From: Edaphobacter paludis
GTDB lineage: Bacteria > Acidobacteriota > Terriglobia > Terriglobales > Acidobacteriaceae
Direction of reading: 5' to 3'
DNA: 64,000 nt
Assembly (NCBI RefSeq): GCF_039993895.1
Contig: NZ_CP121194.1
Location: 3,100,001 to 3,164,000, forward strand
A program made the translations under genes and the position numbers. The notes beneath the pieces were generated by a model. The model did not search any database and was not told the origin of the DNA. It saw nothing but the letters and a program-made list of their open reading frames with translations. The stretch's first letter is position 1, and each line of letters starts with the position of its first letter. Positions 1 through 8,710 of this stretch are shown here, piece after piece.

Positions 1-46
1 TCACGCCGCCAATCGCTCCCACTCCAATAATCGCTATCCGAGCCAC
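1..46 (-). CDS. N-terminus of NAD(P)-binding reductase (partial)
   Basis: Only the first 15 codons lie in the window; the gene continues off the left edge. A GTG start at 46-44 follows an AGAGG ribosome-binding site at 56-52. The peptide reads VARIAIIGVGAIGGV, a beta strand followed by the GxGxxG loop of a Rossmann dinucleotide-binding fold. Having GAIGG directly at the N-terminus is typical of ketopantoate reductase-like enzymes (PanE/ApbA), but other Rossmann dehydrogenases begin similarly, so the substrate is not assigned. It lies 43 bases downstream of the next minus-strand gene and may be cotranscribed with it. Confidence 0.6.
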   Translation of the reverse strand, partial: MARIAIIGVGAIGGV

Positions 47-89
47 GCAAACACCTCTTCTGGCGATGTTAGCCCAGAAGCAGCCAGCT

Positions 90-1097
90 TCAGAAACGGT
101 ACCCCGGCTTCAACTCACACCGATAAACCGTCGTCTTGTCCTTCTCGTTATTGGTCCGAGCGCTACAATTCGCCCAGCTCAAATAAAGGTCCGGCCCCAG
201 CGGAAATACCATCGGAGCGCCATCAATCTCGCCCTCGAGACTCACGCCCTCCTGCGTAGGCGGCAGCGTAAAGTTCAGCGTCCGGCCAAAGATCACAGGG
301 TACGACTCGCGCACATTGGAGCTGATCGCCGTATGAAACACCTCGGCCTCCAGCAGAAACGTCGCCGTATTCGACCAGTCCAGCGCTGAGACGGTGATAT
401 ATCGTCCACCATGCTCAAACCCGCTCGAGTCGATCGACGTAAACGGACACGGCCCCGCAATACACGAAGCGCGTACATTCCCGAACGAGTTATCCTGCCC
501 CGCATCAAGCGACGCCGATCCCTTCGACGCCTTCCACTTCTTGTCCGGCGAACACGGAAGATGCTTCTCGCAGGGAACGTTGCCCTGATTGACCACCTGA
601 AACGTCCGCACCGCGCTGCCCACGTTCTTCTCCGTCCGCGAGTTGATCGTGTAGCGCACTCGTATGTTCGAAACCACCGACTCCTTGACGTTAGTCTTCG
701 CGAGTTCCGGAACCGGCTCCATGGCCACGACATGCAGCTTGTCGTCGATCAGCAATCGACCCGCCTCAAGATTGAGATCGAAAGGCTCGAAATCAGCATG
801 CTGAAAGTGCACCACGATCGGCTGCCCCGACCACACCTGCCTCTGGAGTTCGAGCCTGAAGTACCCCGACGCATCCGACTCGGTAGAGGCGCTCACCACA
901 CCATCGGACGCAGTGACGGCGACATTCTCGATTGGCAACTCTTTTCTCGTATCGGGGTCGCGCCGTATCACCGCACCCTCGATCGGAACCGTTCGCCGTA
1001 TCGACGGAGGCTTGTGCCAATGCGCGCGCACCAGCAGCACAGCCACTATCGCTACGGCAACCGCGATCATCGTCCAGACAAAATCTTTACCCTTCAT
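90..1097 (-). CDS. Membrane-anchored hypothetical with a CarboxypepD-like repeat
   Basis: The protein has 335 residues. Residues 7-26 form one hydrophobic segment after a short Lys-containing N-terminus, so it is an uncleaved signal anchor or an export signal. Residues about 36-128 resemble a carboxypeptidase regulatory-like / CnaB beta-sandwich: an opening VEGAVIRRD stretch, then VTASDGVVSASTESDASGYF. The remaining two thirds contain four cysteines in CEKHLPC and CIAGPC contexts, suggesting disulfides outside the cytoplasm. No catalytic motif is visible. It precedes the reductase start at the left edge on the same strand. The function is unknown; a cell-surface or periplasmic location is inferred from the anchor. 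Confidence 0.75.
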   Translation of the reverse strand: MKGKDFVWTMIAVAVAIVAVLLVRAHWHKPPSIRRTVPIEGAVIRRDPDTRKELPIENVAVTASDGVVSASTESDASGYFRLELQRQVWSGQPIVVHFQHADFEPFDLNLEAGRLLIDDKLHVVAMEPVPELAKTNVKESVVSNIRVRYTINSRTEKNVGSAVRTFQVVNQGNVPCEKHLPCSPDKKWKASKGSASLDAGQDNSFGNVRASCIAGPCPFTSIDSSGFEHGGRYITVSALDWSNTATFLLEAEVFHTAISSNVRESYPVIFGRTLNFTLPPTQEGVSLEGEIDGAPMVFPLGPDLYLSWANCSARTNNEKDKTTVYRCELKPGYRF

Positions 1098-1235
1098 TCC
1101 TCACCGGTAACTCCTCATTGGACGCGCGAGTTGCGCAATCCGCTGCTCAACGCTCATGATTGTCTCCGACATGCATCTAACTCATGCAGGGTATGTCCAG
1201 TATCGAACTCCTGGGCGAATTTATGGAAGAGATGA

Positions 1236-2684
1236 ATGAGTGTGGATGAGAACGAAGAAATAAACAAGCGGATTCGCCAGATCACCGGACAACTTGGCAA
1301 AGGCACTTCAAGACGAAAACTGCTCCATCAAATGGCCGGCATCTCTCTCGCCCTGCCGCTCGCGCAATGGAGTGCGCTCCCTCTGCTCGCGAAGCCGCTT
1401 GCGCAGAAGGCCGCCCCGGAAAAAACGACCGGACCCCATACCGAACAGCCCCATACATCCCCCGCCCCGCCCCCGCTGGCCAGCGCCCTCTCTCCCGAAG
1501 ACGACAAGCTTCTCGACGAGATCGAACGCGCCAGCTTCCTCTTCTTCTGGGAGCAAGCCAACCCGCAGACCGGCCTCATCAAAGACCGCTGCAACACGCG
1601 CATCAAAGACACCAGCAACGTCGCCAGCATCGCCTCCACCGGCTTCGGCCTCACCGCCATCTGCATCGCGGAAAAGCGCGGTTTCATTCCCCGCAACGAA
1701 GCCCGTCTGCGCGTCATCAACACGCTTGAATATCTATGGAAGAAGCTACCCACCCATCGCGGTTTCTTCTACCACTTCGCCGACATCAACTCCGGCGAAC
1801 GCATCTGGGACTCGGAGATCTCCTCGGTCGACACCGCCATCCTGCTCTGCGGCATCCTTACCTGCCGCCAACACTTCGACGACCACGGCGTCAACGGCCT
1901 CTCCGAAGCCATCTTCAACCGCGTCGACTGGACCTGGCTCTCCGAAGACACCTCTCTTCTCCCCATGGGCTGGACGCCCGAATTTGGTTTCCTCTCCTCC
2001 AAGTGGGACGGCTACAGCGAACTCATGATGATCTACCTCCTCGGTCTCGGCTCCTCTTCGCATCCGCTCAAGCCCGAGACCTGGACCGCCTGGAAGCGCA
2101 CCACCTTTGAGTACGACGGCCTCCGCTACATCGGCTCTTTCGCTCCCCTCTTCGTGCATCAGTATTCGCAGGCCTGGTTCGACTTCCGCCGCAAGAAAGA
2201 CAAGTACGCCGACTACTTCCAGAACTCCGCCATCGCTACCGACGTCCACCGCCGCTTCTGCGTCGAATTGGGCAAAGTCTTCCCCGACTACAGCGACGAT
2301 CTCTGGGGCATCACCGCCTCCGACTCCGACAAAGGCTACGTCATCTGGGGCGGGCCTCCCGCCATGGGCCCCATCGACGGCACCGTCGTCCCCGCTGCCG
2401 CCGGAGGCTCGCTGCCTTTTCTTCCAGACGCCACCATGCGCGTCCTCCACAACATCAGGAAGAATTACCCGCAGGCCTGGTGCCGCTACGGCTTCGTCGA
2501 CGCCTTCAACCCGCTCAAAAAGTGGTACGACAACGACGTGGTCGGCATCGACACCGGCATAACCATGCTGATGGCCGAAAACGCTCGCACCGCCTTCATC
2601 TGGGAGACCTTCATGAAAAACCCCGAGGCCCAGCGCGGCATGGCCAACGCAGGCTTCAACTCGTACCAACCCACCGTCATCTAA
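1236..2684 (+). CDS. Exported glucoamylase-like protein (COG5368 type)
   Basis: The protein has 482 residues. An N-terminal tail of about 24 residues is followed by SRRKLL at 25-30 and a hydrophobic stretch to about residue 53, which resembles a twin-arginine signal. A Pro/Ala linker leads into an (alpha/alpha)-barrel region opening with LLDEIERASFLFFWEQANPQTGLIKDR, typical of glucoamylase-like proteins (PF10091 family). Later landmarks are GFFYHF, a WDSEISSVDTA segment and YGFVDAFNP. Family members are thought to act on beta-glucans or related polymers; the substrate here is unknown. The start at 1236 has GGAAGAG upstream, whereas an ATG four bases earlier runs into a stop. It stands alone between a minus-strand gene and a repeat-rich gap. 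Confidence 0.82.
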   Translation: MSVDENEEINKRIRQITGQLGKGTSRRKLLHQMAGISLALPLAQWSALPLLAKPLAQKAAPEKTTGPHTEQPHTSPAPPPLASALSPEDDKLLDEIERASFLFFWEQANPQTGLIKDRCNTRIKDTSNVASIASTGFGLTAICIAEKRGFIPRNEARLRVINTLEYLWKKLPTHRGFFYHFADINSGERIWDSEISSVDTAILLCGILTCRQHFDDHGVNGLSEAIFNRVDWTWLSEDTSLLPMGWTPEFGFLSSKWDGYSELMMIYLLGLGSSSHPLKPETWTAWKRTTFEYDGLRYIGSFAPLFVHQYSQAWFDFRRKKDKYADYFQNSAIATDVHRRFCVELGKVFPDYSDDLWGITASDSDKGYVIWGGPPAMGPIDGTVVPAAAGGSLPFLPDATMRVLHNIRKNYPQAWCRYGFVDAFNPLKKWYDNDVVGIDTGITMLMAENARTAFIWETFMKNPEAQRGMANAGFNSYQPTVI

Positions 2685-2770
2685 AAAGTATTTTGCGGTC
2701 GTCGTTCTTTAGAGAACTTGCGGTAGAGGATTTTCGGTCGTTATTCTTTCCCCAACAAGCCACAACTTAC

Positions 2771-2807
2771 GGGTGCCCCATTCATCGCGCACTTTGCGAT
2801 GAGTGGT
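2771..2807 (+). repeat. GGGTGCCCCA-type hairpin repeat, copy 1
   Basis: The element begins GGGTGCCCCA and folds as CCATTCATCGC / GCGATGAGTGG with one mismatch around a short loop. The same leader followed by a different stem occurs at 8589 and, inside a gene, at 29251. It sits in the 424-base gap between the glucoamylase-like gene and the radical SAM gene. Stem pairing is conserved while stem sequence is not, as expected of a mobile or RNA-level hairpin family. Confidence 0.6.
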
Positions 2808-2913
2808 GACGTAGACATTCAATCCGCCGCGAACTTGTCGTTGCTTTTGTCCTGCCGTGGCTTTTGCCCTTGCCGGCGTCTTTGCTCTTGCCGTTTGGCC
2901 TTGCGGCCAGGTA

Positions 2914-2985
2914 AAGCGAGGCTTCAGCCTCGCGTCTAGCAAACCGCCGCGAAGCGGCCTCCGCTCTGCCGAAGGCCGGAGTGAA
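2914..2985 (+). repeat. REP-like hairpin cluster, GGCTTCAGCC core
   Basis: Three small palindromes lie in a row: AGCGAGGCTTCAGCCTCG at about 2915-2932, GCCGCGAAGCGGC at about 2946-2958, and a CTC..CCGAAGG..GAG hairpin at about 2963-2982. The GGCTTCAGCC core is the same as in the elements near 7961 and 56369. The flanking 2833-2902 stretch is low-complexity (repeated TTTGCTCTTGCC-like words). An open reading frame crosses this region in phase with the following gene, but its composition shows no coding signal. Confidence 0.5.
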
Positions 2986-3060
2986 GGCGAAGTCGCAACG
3001 ACTGTATCTGCCTTTGCTTTTATTCTTGCAACTCGTCTTGTCACCATCACAAATTTTCAC

Positions 3061-3089
3061 TTGACAGCGACAAAAGGCAGGATTAACGT
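3061..3089 (+). promoter_or_regulatory. Candidate sigma70 promoter for the radical SAM gene
   Basis: TTGACA at 3061-3066 and TAACGT at 3084-3089 are separated by 17 bases. A transcript would start about 12 bases before the AGAGGCG ribosome-binding site and the ATG at 3109. The -35 match is perfect and the -10 is moderate. This supports the short start over the long upstream extension. Confidence 0.4.
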
Positions 3090-3108
3090 CATCCCAAGAG
3101 GCGAACAA

Positions 3109-4140
3109 ATGGCGAAAACAAACAACACCGAACCCCTCTTCCCCATCCTCCCCCAACCCACAGGCATCGCCCGCCTCGCCTCCCATGCCGAGCACGCCGA
3201 CGACGGCCACCTCATCGAATTCAAATCCCTCGAAGTCCGCAGCATCCTCAACAAATCCGTCTCCAAGCGTCTCCGCTGGATCTCCTGGAGCATCAACCCC
3301 TACCGCGGCTGCGAGTTCGGCTGCAAATACTGCTACGCCCGCTACACCCACGAGTTCCTGGAGCTTCGCGACCCCCTCGCCTTCGAGCGCCTCATCTTCC
3401 TCAAACAAAACGCCGCCTGGCTGCTCGAACAGGAACTGCGCAAGATCGACCCCACCGACGAGATCGCCCTCGGCACCGCAACCGACCCCTATCAGCCCAT
3501 CGAGCGCCGCGCCCGCATCACCCGCAGCCTGCTCGAAGTCTTCGCCCGCCGCCGGGGCCACCACCTCGGCATCGTCACCAAATCAACGCTGATCACCCGC
3601 GACATTGACCTGCTCACCGAGATCGCCAAATACAACACCCTCACCCTCCACATCACCATCACCACGCCCAACACCGAACTCGCGCGCCTGCTCGAACCCC
3701 GCGCCCCCCGCCCCGACCTTCGCTTTCAGACGGTCCAGAGGTTGCGCGAAGCCGGCCTCCGCACCGGAATCCTCTGCTGCCCCCTGCTTCCCGGCATCAC
3801 CGACACTCAGGAGGCGCTCAACGAGATGGCCCGCCGCGCCGCCGCGGCCGACGCCAGCTTTCTGGCCGCCAACCCACTCTTTCTCAAGCCGTGCTCACGT
3901 CCTACCTACCTGAGCTTCGTTCGTGAGCACTTCCCCTCGCTTGTAGCCGACTACGCCAGGCGCTTCGACCACGCTGACTTCGCCGCTCCACCCTATCGCC
4001 AAAAGCTGGCACTCATGGTCGAGCAGGCCCGCCGCCTCCACGGCCTCTCGCAACGCCCCCTCGACGTCCTCCCCGGCGACAACGCCCGCCGCCCGGCGAA
4101 AAGTAGCAAACCCACCGTTCAGCAGAAGCTCTTCGCATAG
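3109..4140 (+). CDS. SplB-type radical SAM protein
   Basis: The protein has 343 residues from ATG 3109, which has AGAGGCG at 3097-3103. The motif CEFGCKYC (68-75) supplies the CxxxCxxC ligands of a radical SAM [4Fe-4S] cluster, preceded by SINPYRG and followed by YARYTHEF, the signature of the SplB-like / Rv2578c family (COG1533). The GTATDPYQPIE segment after it is also characteristic. Family members are annotated as DNA-repair photolyase-like, but the real substrate of most is unknown. The frame stays open upstream to 2857 through repeat DNA; I reject that extension. A hairpin terminator follows at 4150. Confidence 0.85.
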   Translation: MAKTNNTEPLFPILPQPTGIARLASHAEHADDGHLIEFKSLEVRSILNKSVSKRLRWISWSINPYRGCEFGCKYCYARYTHEFLELRDPLAFERLIFLKQNAAWLLEQELRKIDPTDEIALGTATDPYQPIERRARITRSLLEVFARRRGHHLGIVTKSTLITRDIDLLTEIAKYNTLTLHITITTPNTELARLLEPRAPRPDLRFQTVQRLREAGLRTGILCCPLLPGITDTQEALNEMARRAAAADASFLAANPLFLKPCSRPTYLSFVREHFPSLVADYARRFDHADFAAPPYRQKLALMVEQARRLHGLSQRPLDVLPGDNARRPAKSSKPTVQQKLFA

Positions 4141-4149
4141 ATTAAAAAC

Positions 4150-4179
4150 AGCGGCGACACAAACCTCTGTGCCGCCGCT
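4150..4179. terminator. Bidirectional hairpin between convergent genes
   Basis: AGCGGCG-a-CACA pairs with TGTG-c-CGCCGCT around a six-base loop. Pyrimidine-rich TCTCTTCT follows on the plus strand and TTTTTAAT on the minus strand. It lies exactly between the convergent radical SAM and DUF3761 genes. Confidence 0.6.
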
Positions 4180-4201
4180 CTCTTCTAACCGGACCCAATC
4201 T

Positions 4202-4648
4202 CTATTTGCTGCACGCAGTCCCATGGTCCGCGCGCGCGCCCGAAGCCTTTGCATCCGCCTCAGACATATACTTCCCTTCCTTGGTCTTGCCGTAATACTT
4301 CGTTCCCGGGCAGTGATAGACCTTCGTCGAAGTATTGACCCAAACCATCCCCGGACCGCCGCCTGCTGCCTGCTGCATCGAAGACGTGGATGGCTTCGAA
4401 CTCTTGGCTGGCGCATTCATGGGAGCCATCGGGGCAGCCGCAGGTTTTGACGCTGCAGCAGGAGCCGACTCAGCGGCCAGCCACGTCTGCACGCCCTTAT
4501 GTCCCCGGCAGGCGCCCTGCTTGCTGGGAGCCGTTGTGTACGTGCCATCCTTGCACTGACCGGTCGCTCCCGGCGGTGCCTGTGCCAGCGCGACATTCAC
4601 GGCAAGCAATGCCGCAGCAACCGTCAACAAACGAGTACATATCTTCAT
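4202..4648 (-). CDS. Secreted DUF3761-type protein
   Basis: From the ATG at 4648 the protein has 148 residues. A signal peptide runs MKICTRLLTVAAALLAVNVALAQ with cleavage expected after ALAQ. It is followed by a short Cys-containing domain (TGQCKDGTYTTAPSKQGACRGHKG) matching the DUF3761 pattern. A Pro/Ala/Ser linker connects to a C-terminal domain (VWVNTSTKVYHC..YGKTKEGKYMSEADA..C), a motif found at the end of many small exported proteins. The in-frame ATG ten codons upstream lacks the signal-peptide architecture, so the internal start was chosen. Function is unknown; the location is periplasmic or extracellular. Confidence 0.72.
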   Translation of the reverse strand: MKICTRLLTVAAALLAVNVALAQAPPGATGQCKDGTYTTAPSKQGACRGHKGVQTWLAAESAPAAASKPAAAPMAPMNAPAKSSKPSTSSMQQAAGGGPGMVWVNTSTKVYHCPGTKYYGKTKEGKYMSEADAKASGARADHGTACSK

Positions 4649-4834
4649 AAATTCTCCAGGAACTAAAGAAATCTGCAACTGTAGCCGAAATACGGACTTA
4701 TGCTACGCCAAGCCCAAATCGCTGTCATCCATATTCCCGTTCCGCCTCCCCCAAACGGGTCACGCTCTCACCCGTTTCAGGGATAGCAACCGCTCAATTC
4801 CCGCCCCTACCCTGAAAATCAACGAGGTAGCACC

Positions 4835-5023
4835 ATGCACGCGCCTACGCTCCCCTCCACCTACGATCATTCCGCCGCACAGTCCCAACGCTCTACAGCA
4901 GCAGATTTCCTACTCACCCATCCGCTCCTGCCCATCCTCCGCAGCGTCTTCTTTTCCTCGCTTCTCTGGGTCTTCCTCGCCCTGGCTCTCTACGGCGTCT
5001 ATAGCCTGATCGCGCCCCATTAA
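4835..5023 (+). CDS. Small single-span membrane protein
   Basis: The protein has 62 residues, with a polar N-terminal half and one hydrophobic helix at about residues 33-59 (RSVFFSSLLWVFLALALYGVYSLIA). A GAGG ribosome-binding site lies about 8 bases before the ATG. It precedes the TerC-like gene by 50 bases on the same strand, so cotranscription is plausible. No family is recognised and the function is unknown. Confidence 0.6.
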   Translation: MHAPTLPSTYDHSAAQSQRSTAADFLLTHPLLPILRSVFFSSLLWVFLALALYGVYSLIAPH

Positions 5024-5073
5024 GCAGCCTCTTAAGCATCCCGGTCTATTCTCGCGATAGCATCGTAGGACAG

Positions 5074-5997
5074 ATGCACGCCACCCCCATCAGCCATTGG
5101 ATCGGCTTCCACCTCTTTCTCCTCGTCCTGCTCGCCTGCGAGCTCTTCTACGCACGCCGCCGCATCCCCGCGCCATCCCCCGCCAAGGCTCACCGCACCG
5201 CCGTCGTCTCCACTATTCTCTGGATCGCCGCCGCCCTCGCCTTCGCTATCTTCGTCTTCTACTCCCTCGGCAGCGAGTCCGCCGTCCAATACCTCGCCGG
5301 CTACGCCATCGAAGAGTCGCTCTCCATCGACAACCTCTTCGTCTTCCTTCTCCTCTTCCGCCTCTTCCAGATCCAGCCTCTCAAGCAGCCCCGCGTCCTC
5401 TTCTGGGGAGTCCTAGGAGCCATCCTCATGCGCGGTGCCTTCATCGCCGCCGGCCTCAGCCTCCTCAACCGCTTCGCCTGGATCAGCTACGTCTTCGCCG
5501 CAATCCTGCTCATCGCCGCAATCCGCCTCGTCATGCCCTCCTCCCAAGGCGAGGAGACCCCGGTCTGGATACGCTGGCTCTCCAAAGTCCACCCCGTCAG
5601 CCTCACCCAGGACCACTTCTTCGTCGTCGAAGACAACCGCCGCATGGCCACCGTCCTCTTCCTCGCACTGGTCGCCATCGAGCTGGCCGACGTCGTCTTC
5701 GCCCTCGACTCCATCCCCGCCGTCCTCTCCATCACCCGCCACCCCTTCCTCGCCTATACCTCGAACATCATGGCGGTCATGGGCCTGCGTTCGCTCTACT
5801 TCCTGCTCGTCCACTTCCTGGTCAAGCTCCGGTTTCTGCACTACGGCCTCGCCGCTGTCCTCGCCTTCGCCGCATTCAAAATGCTCTCCGGCCACTGGAT
5901 CGAGATCGGCCCGCTGCTCTCGCTTGGCGTCATCATCGTGCTGCTCGCCATCACTGTCTCTGCCTCCCTGCTCGCCAAGCCATCACCACAAGTGTGA
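5074..5997 (+). CDS. TerC/Alx-family integral membrane protein
   Basis: The protein has 307 residues and about nine hydrophobic segments. It contains the family landmarks YAIEESLSIDNLFVF (about 75-89) and ELADVVFALDSIPAVLSIT (about 209-227), whose paired acidic residues inside helices define the TerC fold. Members of this family (TerC, Alx, YkoY, MeeF/MeeY) are linked to manganese export and tellurite resistance; manganese export is the likelier role here, by family inference. The length matches the Alx branch. The gene follows a 62-residue membrane protein, and no upstream yybP-ykoY-type riboswitch was recognised. Confidence 0.87.
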   Translation: MHATPISHWIGFHLFLLVLLACELFYARRRIPAPSPAKAHRTAVVSTILWIAAALAFAIFVFYSLGSESAVQYLAGYAIEESLSIDNLFVFLLLFRLFQIQPLKQPRVLFWGVLGAILMRGAFIAAGLSLLNRFAWISYVFAAILLIAAIRLVMPSSQGEETPVWIRWLSKVHPVSLTQDHFFVVEDNRRMATVLFLALVAIELADVVFALDSIPAVLSITRHPFLAYTSNIMAVMGLRSLYFLLVHFLVKLRFLHYGLAAVLAFAAFKMLSGHWIEIGPLLSLGVIIVLLAITVSASLLAKPSPQV

Positions 5998-6119
5998 ATA
6001 TCCAGAAAATCTACATCCTCGCCGCCGGCAAACTTTGCATCAAAATACTCTGTTCACGCCTCTAAGTAGATGTAGCGTCATCGACGCCACTTAGGTGGAG
6101 TCCGATTACGAGGAGCGTT

Positions 6120-6186
6120 GAAAGGGCATGGCTTTGGCCATACCGGAGCTCGCCCACAAATATCCGGGGTTTTAGCCCCTGAGGGA
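6120..6186 (+). repeat. REP-like double hairpin, copy A
   Basis: Two hairpins occur in tandem: GGCATGGCTTTGGCCATACC and CGGGGTTTTAGCCCCTG followed by AGG. The arrangement matches the element at 7955-8027 and the one at 56357-56429. It occupies the middle of the 275-base gap between terC and the efflux gene. Another imperfect palindrome (AAGTAGATGTAGCGTC ... GACGCCACTT) lies just upstream at about 6064-6093. Confidence 0.55.
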
Positions 6187-6272
6187 AAGCTCTCGAATTT
6201 GAACTTGATTTTCCCCAACAGAAACGCGCTTGCCTGCTTGCGCCAAACCCAGTCGAGGATGTAAATCAGTTC

Positions 6273-7859
6273 ATGGCCGCAACCGCGACAGCACCGGCAG
6301 ACCAGTCTTTTGAAGCCACCCAGGGCGTCAATCCCTGGCTCATTGCCGCCGCCGTCATGCTCGCCACTTTCATGGAGGTGCTCGACACCTCCATCGCCGC
6401 CGTCGCCCTCCCCTACATCGGCGGCTCGCTCTCGGCCACCACCGACGAAGCCACCTGGGTCCTCACCAGCTACCTCGTCGCCAACGCCATCGTCCTTCCC
6501 GCCAGCAACTGGTTCTCCCTCAAATTCGGACGCAAGCGCTTCCTCATGTCCTGCGTCGTCATCTTCACCATCGCCAGCTTTGCCTGCGGAGCTGCGCCCA
6601 CGCTCGCCTTCATGCTCATCGCCCGCGTCGTTCAGGGAGCAGGCGGCGGAGCCCTCCAGCCGCTCTCGCAAGCCATCCTGCTCGAGTCATTCCCGCCCAA
6701 AAAGCGCGGCGCCGCCATGGCCGTCTTCGCCTTTGGAGTTGTCGTCGCCCCCGTCCTCGGCCCCACCCTCGGCGGCTGGCTTACCGACACCTACTCCTGG
6801 CGCTATGCCTTTTACATCAACATCCCCATCGGCATCCTCGCCCTCTTCATGATCAGCCGCTTCGTCCACGATCCCTCCTATATTAAGAACACGAAGGCGC
6901 CCCTCTTCGACCGCTACGGCTTCGCCGCGCTCGTCATCTGGACCGGCGCGCTTCAGATCATCCTCGACAAGGGCCAGGAGGTCGACTGGTTCGGAGCCAC
7001 CTGGGTCCGCTGGGCCGCACTCGCTCTGGTCGTCTCCTTCGTCTACTTCGTCTGGCACTCCTGGGTGCACAAAGACACGCTTGTCGACCTCAAGGTCCTC
7101 AAAGACCGAAACTTCGCCATCGGCGCCAGCCTGATCTTCCTCTTCGGAATCGCCATCTATTCCACCGTCGTTCTCCTCCCGCTCTTTTATCAGGAGCTGC
7201 TCGGCTACACCGCCTTCACTGCCGGCCTCGTTGTCGCTCCGCGCGGCATCGGAGCCATCTGCGGTATGCCTATCATCGGGTATCTATCCAACAAGGCCGA
7301 CCCGCGCTATCTGCTCACCTTCGGCTTCTTCACCTTCGGCCTGACCACGCTCTACTTTGGCTCCATCACGCTCGATGTCTCCCCCACGACGCTCCTCCTG
7401 CCGATTCTTATCACCGGTTTCGGCCTCAGCTTCGTCTTCGTCCCCATCAACACCGCCGCCTACGGCACCCTTAGCAACGAACAGATCGGCAACGCCAGCG
7501 GCCTCTTCAACCTGATGCGCAACGTCGGCGGCTCCATCGGCATCTCGTTGGCCTCGACGTTGCTCACCCGCCGCACCGCCGTCCACCAGACGCTCATCTC
7601 CAGCTCCGTCCCCGTGACCGGCCAAAACTTCCAGAACAGCCTCACCTCAGCCACCCATTTGCTCAGCGGCTACTTCGGCAAATCCAACGCTACCCTCCCG
7701 GCCCAATCCCTGCTCTACGAGCAACTCCAGCGCCAAGCCCTCAGTTGGGCGTTCGTTGACGTCTTCCGCTGGCTCTCGCTGCTCAGCTTCGCCTGCATCA
7801 TCATCGTCTGGCTCTTCAGAAAGGTAAAACCGGGCAAAGGCCCCGTCGGCGCCCACTAA
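6273..7859 (+). CDS. DHA2-family (EmrB/QacA-like) MFS efflux pump
   Basis: The protein has 528 residues with about 14 hydrophobic helices, the count expected for drug:H+ antiporter-2 pumps. Motif-like landmarks are FMEVLDTSIAAVALPYIGG in helix 1, ATWVLTSYLVANAIVLP in helix 2, FGRKR after it (motif A) and LGPTLGGWLTDTYSWR (motif C). It probably exports hydrophobic drugs or metabolites across the inner membrane. A membrane-fusion partner (EmrA/HlyD) and an outer-membrane channel are absent next to it. The paralogue at 18565 shares the same motifs. The ATG at 6273 follows repeat DNA and has no strong ribosome-binding site. Confidence 0.88.
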   Translation: MAATATAPADQSFEATQGVNPWLIAAAVMLATFMEVLDTSIAAVALPYIGGSLSATTDEATWVLTSYLVANAIVLPASNWFSLKFGRKRFLMSCVVIFTIASFACGAAPTLAFMLIARVVQGAGGGALQPLSQAILLESFPPKKRGAAMAVFAFGVVVAPVLGPTLGGWLTDTYSWRYAFYINIPIGILALFMISRFVHDPSYIKNTKAPLFDRYGFAALVIWTGALQIILDKGQEVDWFGATWVRWAALALVVSFVYFVWHSWVHKDTLVDLKVLKDRNFAIGASLIFLFGIAIYSTVVLLPLFYQELLGYTAFTAGLVVAPRGIGAICGMPIIGYLSNKADPRYLLTFGFFTFGLTTLYFGSITLDVSPTTLLLPILITGFGLSFVFVPINTAAYGTLSNEQIGNASGLFNLMRNVGGSIGISLASTLLTRRTAVHQTLISSSVPVTGQNFQNSLTSATHLLSGYFGKSNATLPAQSLLYEQLQRQALSWAFVDVFRWLSLLSFACIIIVWLFRKVKPGKGPVGAH

Positions 7860-7954
7860 CCTCAGTTCACTTTCGGTAGAAACACAGGACTTCAGCCCAG
7901 GTCATTCCCCTCCACTTAAGGGAACCGCTTAACCCTTGGTGTTCTGCTCTTGTT

Positions 7955-8069
7955 CTGCTTAAGGGCACGGCTTCAGACGTGCCGTAAGTGCCTCATTTGC
8001 AATGCGGCTTTAGCCGCTGAGGTACGCTTTTCTTCGTGGTGACACCTCTTCAGCCGCTGAGATACGCCT
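7955..8069 (+). repeat. REP-like double hairpin, copy B plus partial copy
   Basis: CTTAAGGGCACGGCTTCAG is followed by CGTGCC to make the first hairpin, then GCGGCTTTAGCCGC makes the second, ending CTGAGGTACGC. A truncated repeat of the end (CAGCCGCTGAGATACGC) follows at 8051-8067. The first 20 bases are identical to copy C at 56357. It sits in the 348-base gap between the MFS gene and the VOC gene; nothing else was seen in that gap. Confidence 0.6.
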
Positions 8070-8207
8070 TGCCAATACAGACGAAACAAGTCCTTCGCAA
8101 AAAGATCATTAAAAAATCACTACCCCCTCCACAACCCTCTTCCCAGCGAGTAAGCTACCCATCAACTGCACCGAAGGCCCTCCATCAAAATCTAAAGGAG
8201 CACTTCC

Positions 8208-8567
8208 ATGGCAAACGCTTTCGTACACCTTGAACTCAACACCCCCGACCTGGAAAAGGCAAAATCCTTCTACAAAGAGATGTTTCAATGGAGCTTCCAG
8301 GACATGGATATGGGCCCCTCCGGCACCTACTCCGTCTTCAAGCCTGACGAGGGTCCCGGCGGCGGCATGATGAGCATGCCCCAGGCTCCCACGCACTGGC
8401 TGCCCTACATCGGCGTCGACGACATCCACGCCGCCACCAAAAAAGCCAAATCACTAGGAGCCACCACCATGATGGAGGCTGAGGAGGTACCAAACATGGG
8501 CTGGTTCACCATCCTAAGCGACCCCACGGGAGCCATGGTCGCCATCTGGCAGACGAAGACCAAATAG
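8208..8567 (+). CDS. VOC-superfamily (glyoxalase/bleomycin-resistance fold) protein
   Basis: The protein has 119 residues and one VOC module pair. It opens FVHLELNTPDLEKAKSFYKEMFQW and ends DPTGAMVAIWQ, the two boundaries of the beta-alpha-beta-beta-beta fold; possible metal ligands are His8 and later acidic residues. The middle segment (HWLPYIGVDDIHAATKKAKSLGAT) is typical of the uncharacterised COG3324 group. A strong AAAGGAGC ribosome-binding site precedes the ATG. The substrate is unknown. It is a single gene between two repeat-bearing gaps. Confidence 0.82.
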   Translation: MANAFVHLELNTPDLEKAKSFYKEMFQWSFQDMDMGPSGTYSVFKPDEGPGGGMMSMPQAPTHWLPYIGVDDIHAATKKAKSLGATTMMEAEEVPNMGWFTILSDPTGAMVAIWQTKTK

Positions 8568-8588
8568 CCCGCCACCCGCAACAAAACC

Positions 8589-8632
8589 GGGTGCCCCAGC
8601 TTAGCGACGGTTTCATCGTTGCTAAGCCGGGG
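8589..8632 (+). repeat. GGGTGCCCCA-type hairpin repeat, copy 2
   Basis: The element starts GGGTGCCCCAGCTTAGC and closes with GCTAAGCCGGGG, so the stem is GCTTAGC/GCTAAGC flanked by CCCC/GGGG. It lies 22 bases after the VOC stop codon and could also serve as its terminator, although no T tract follows. Leader and layout match 2771 and 29251. Confidence 0.6.
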
Positions 8633-8710
8633 TCCCCGCCAGCTCGCCGGAGGGGTGGTAAGGTGGGCATTCGCACGAAGCACGAACTCTTCCCTCCCTC
8701 CTCAAAAACC

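Noticed and set aside
2857..3108. N-terminal extension of the radical SAM gene
   Set aside because: The region is low-complexity and REP-like, while ATG 3109 has a ribosome-binding site and a promoter directly upstream.
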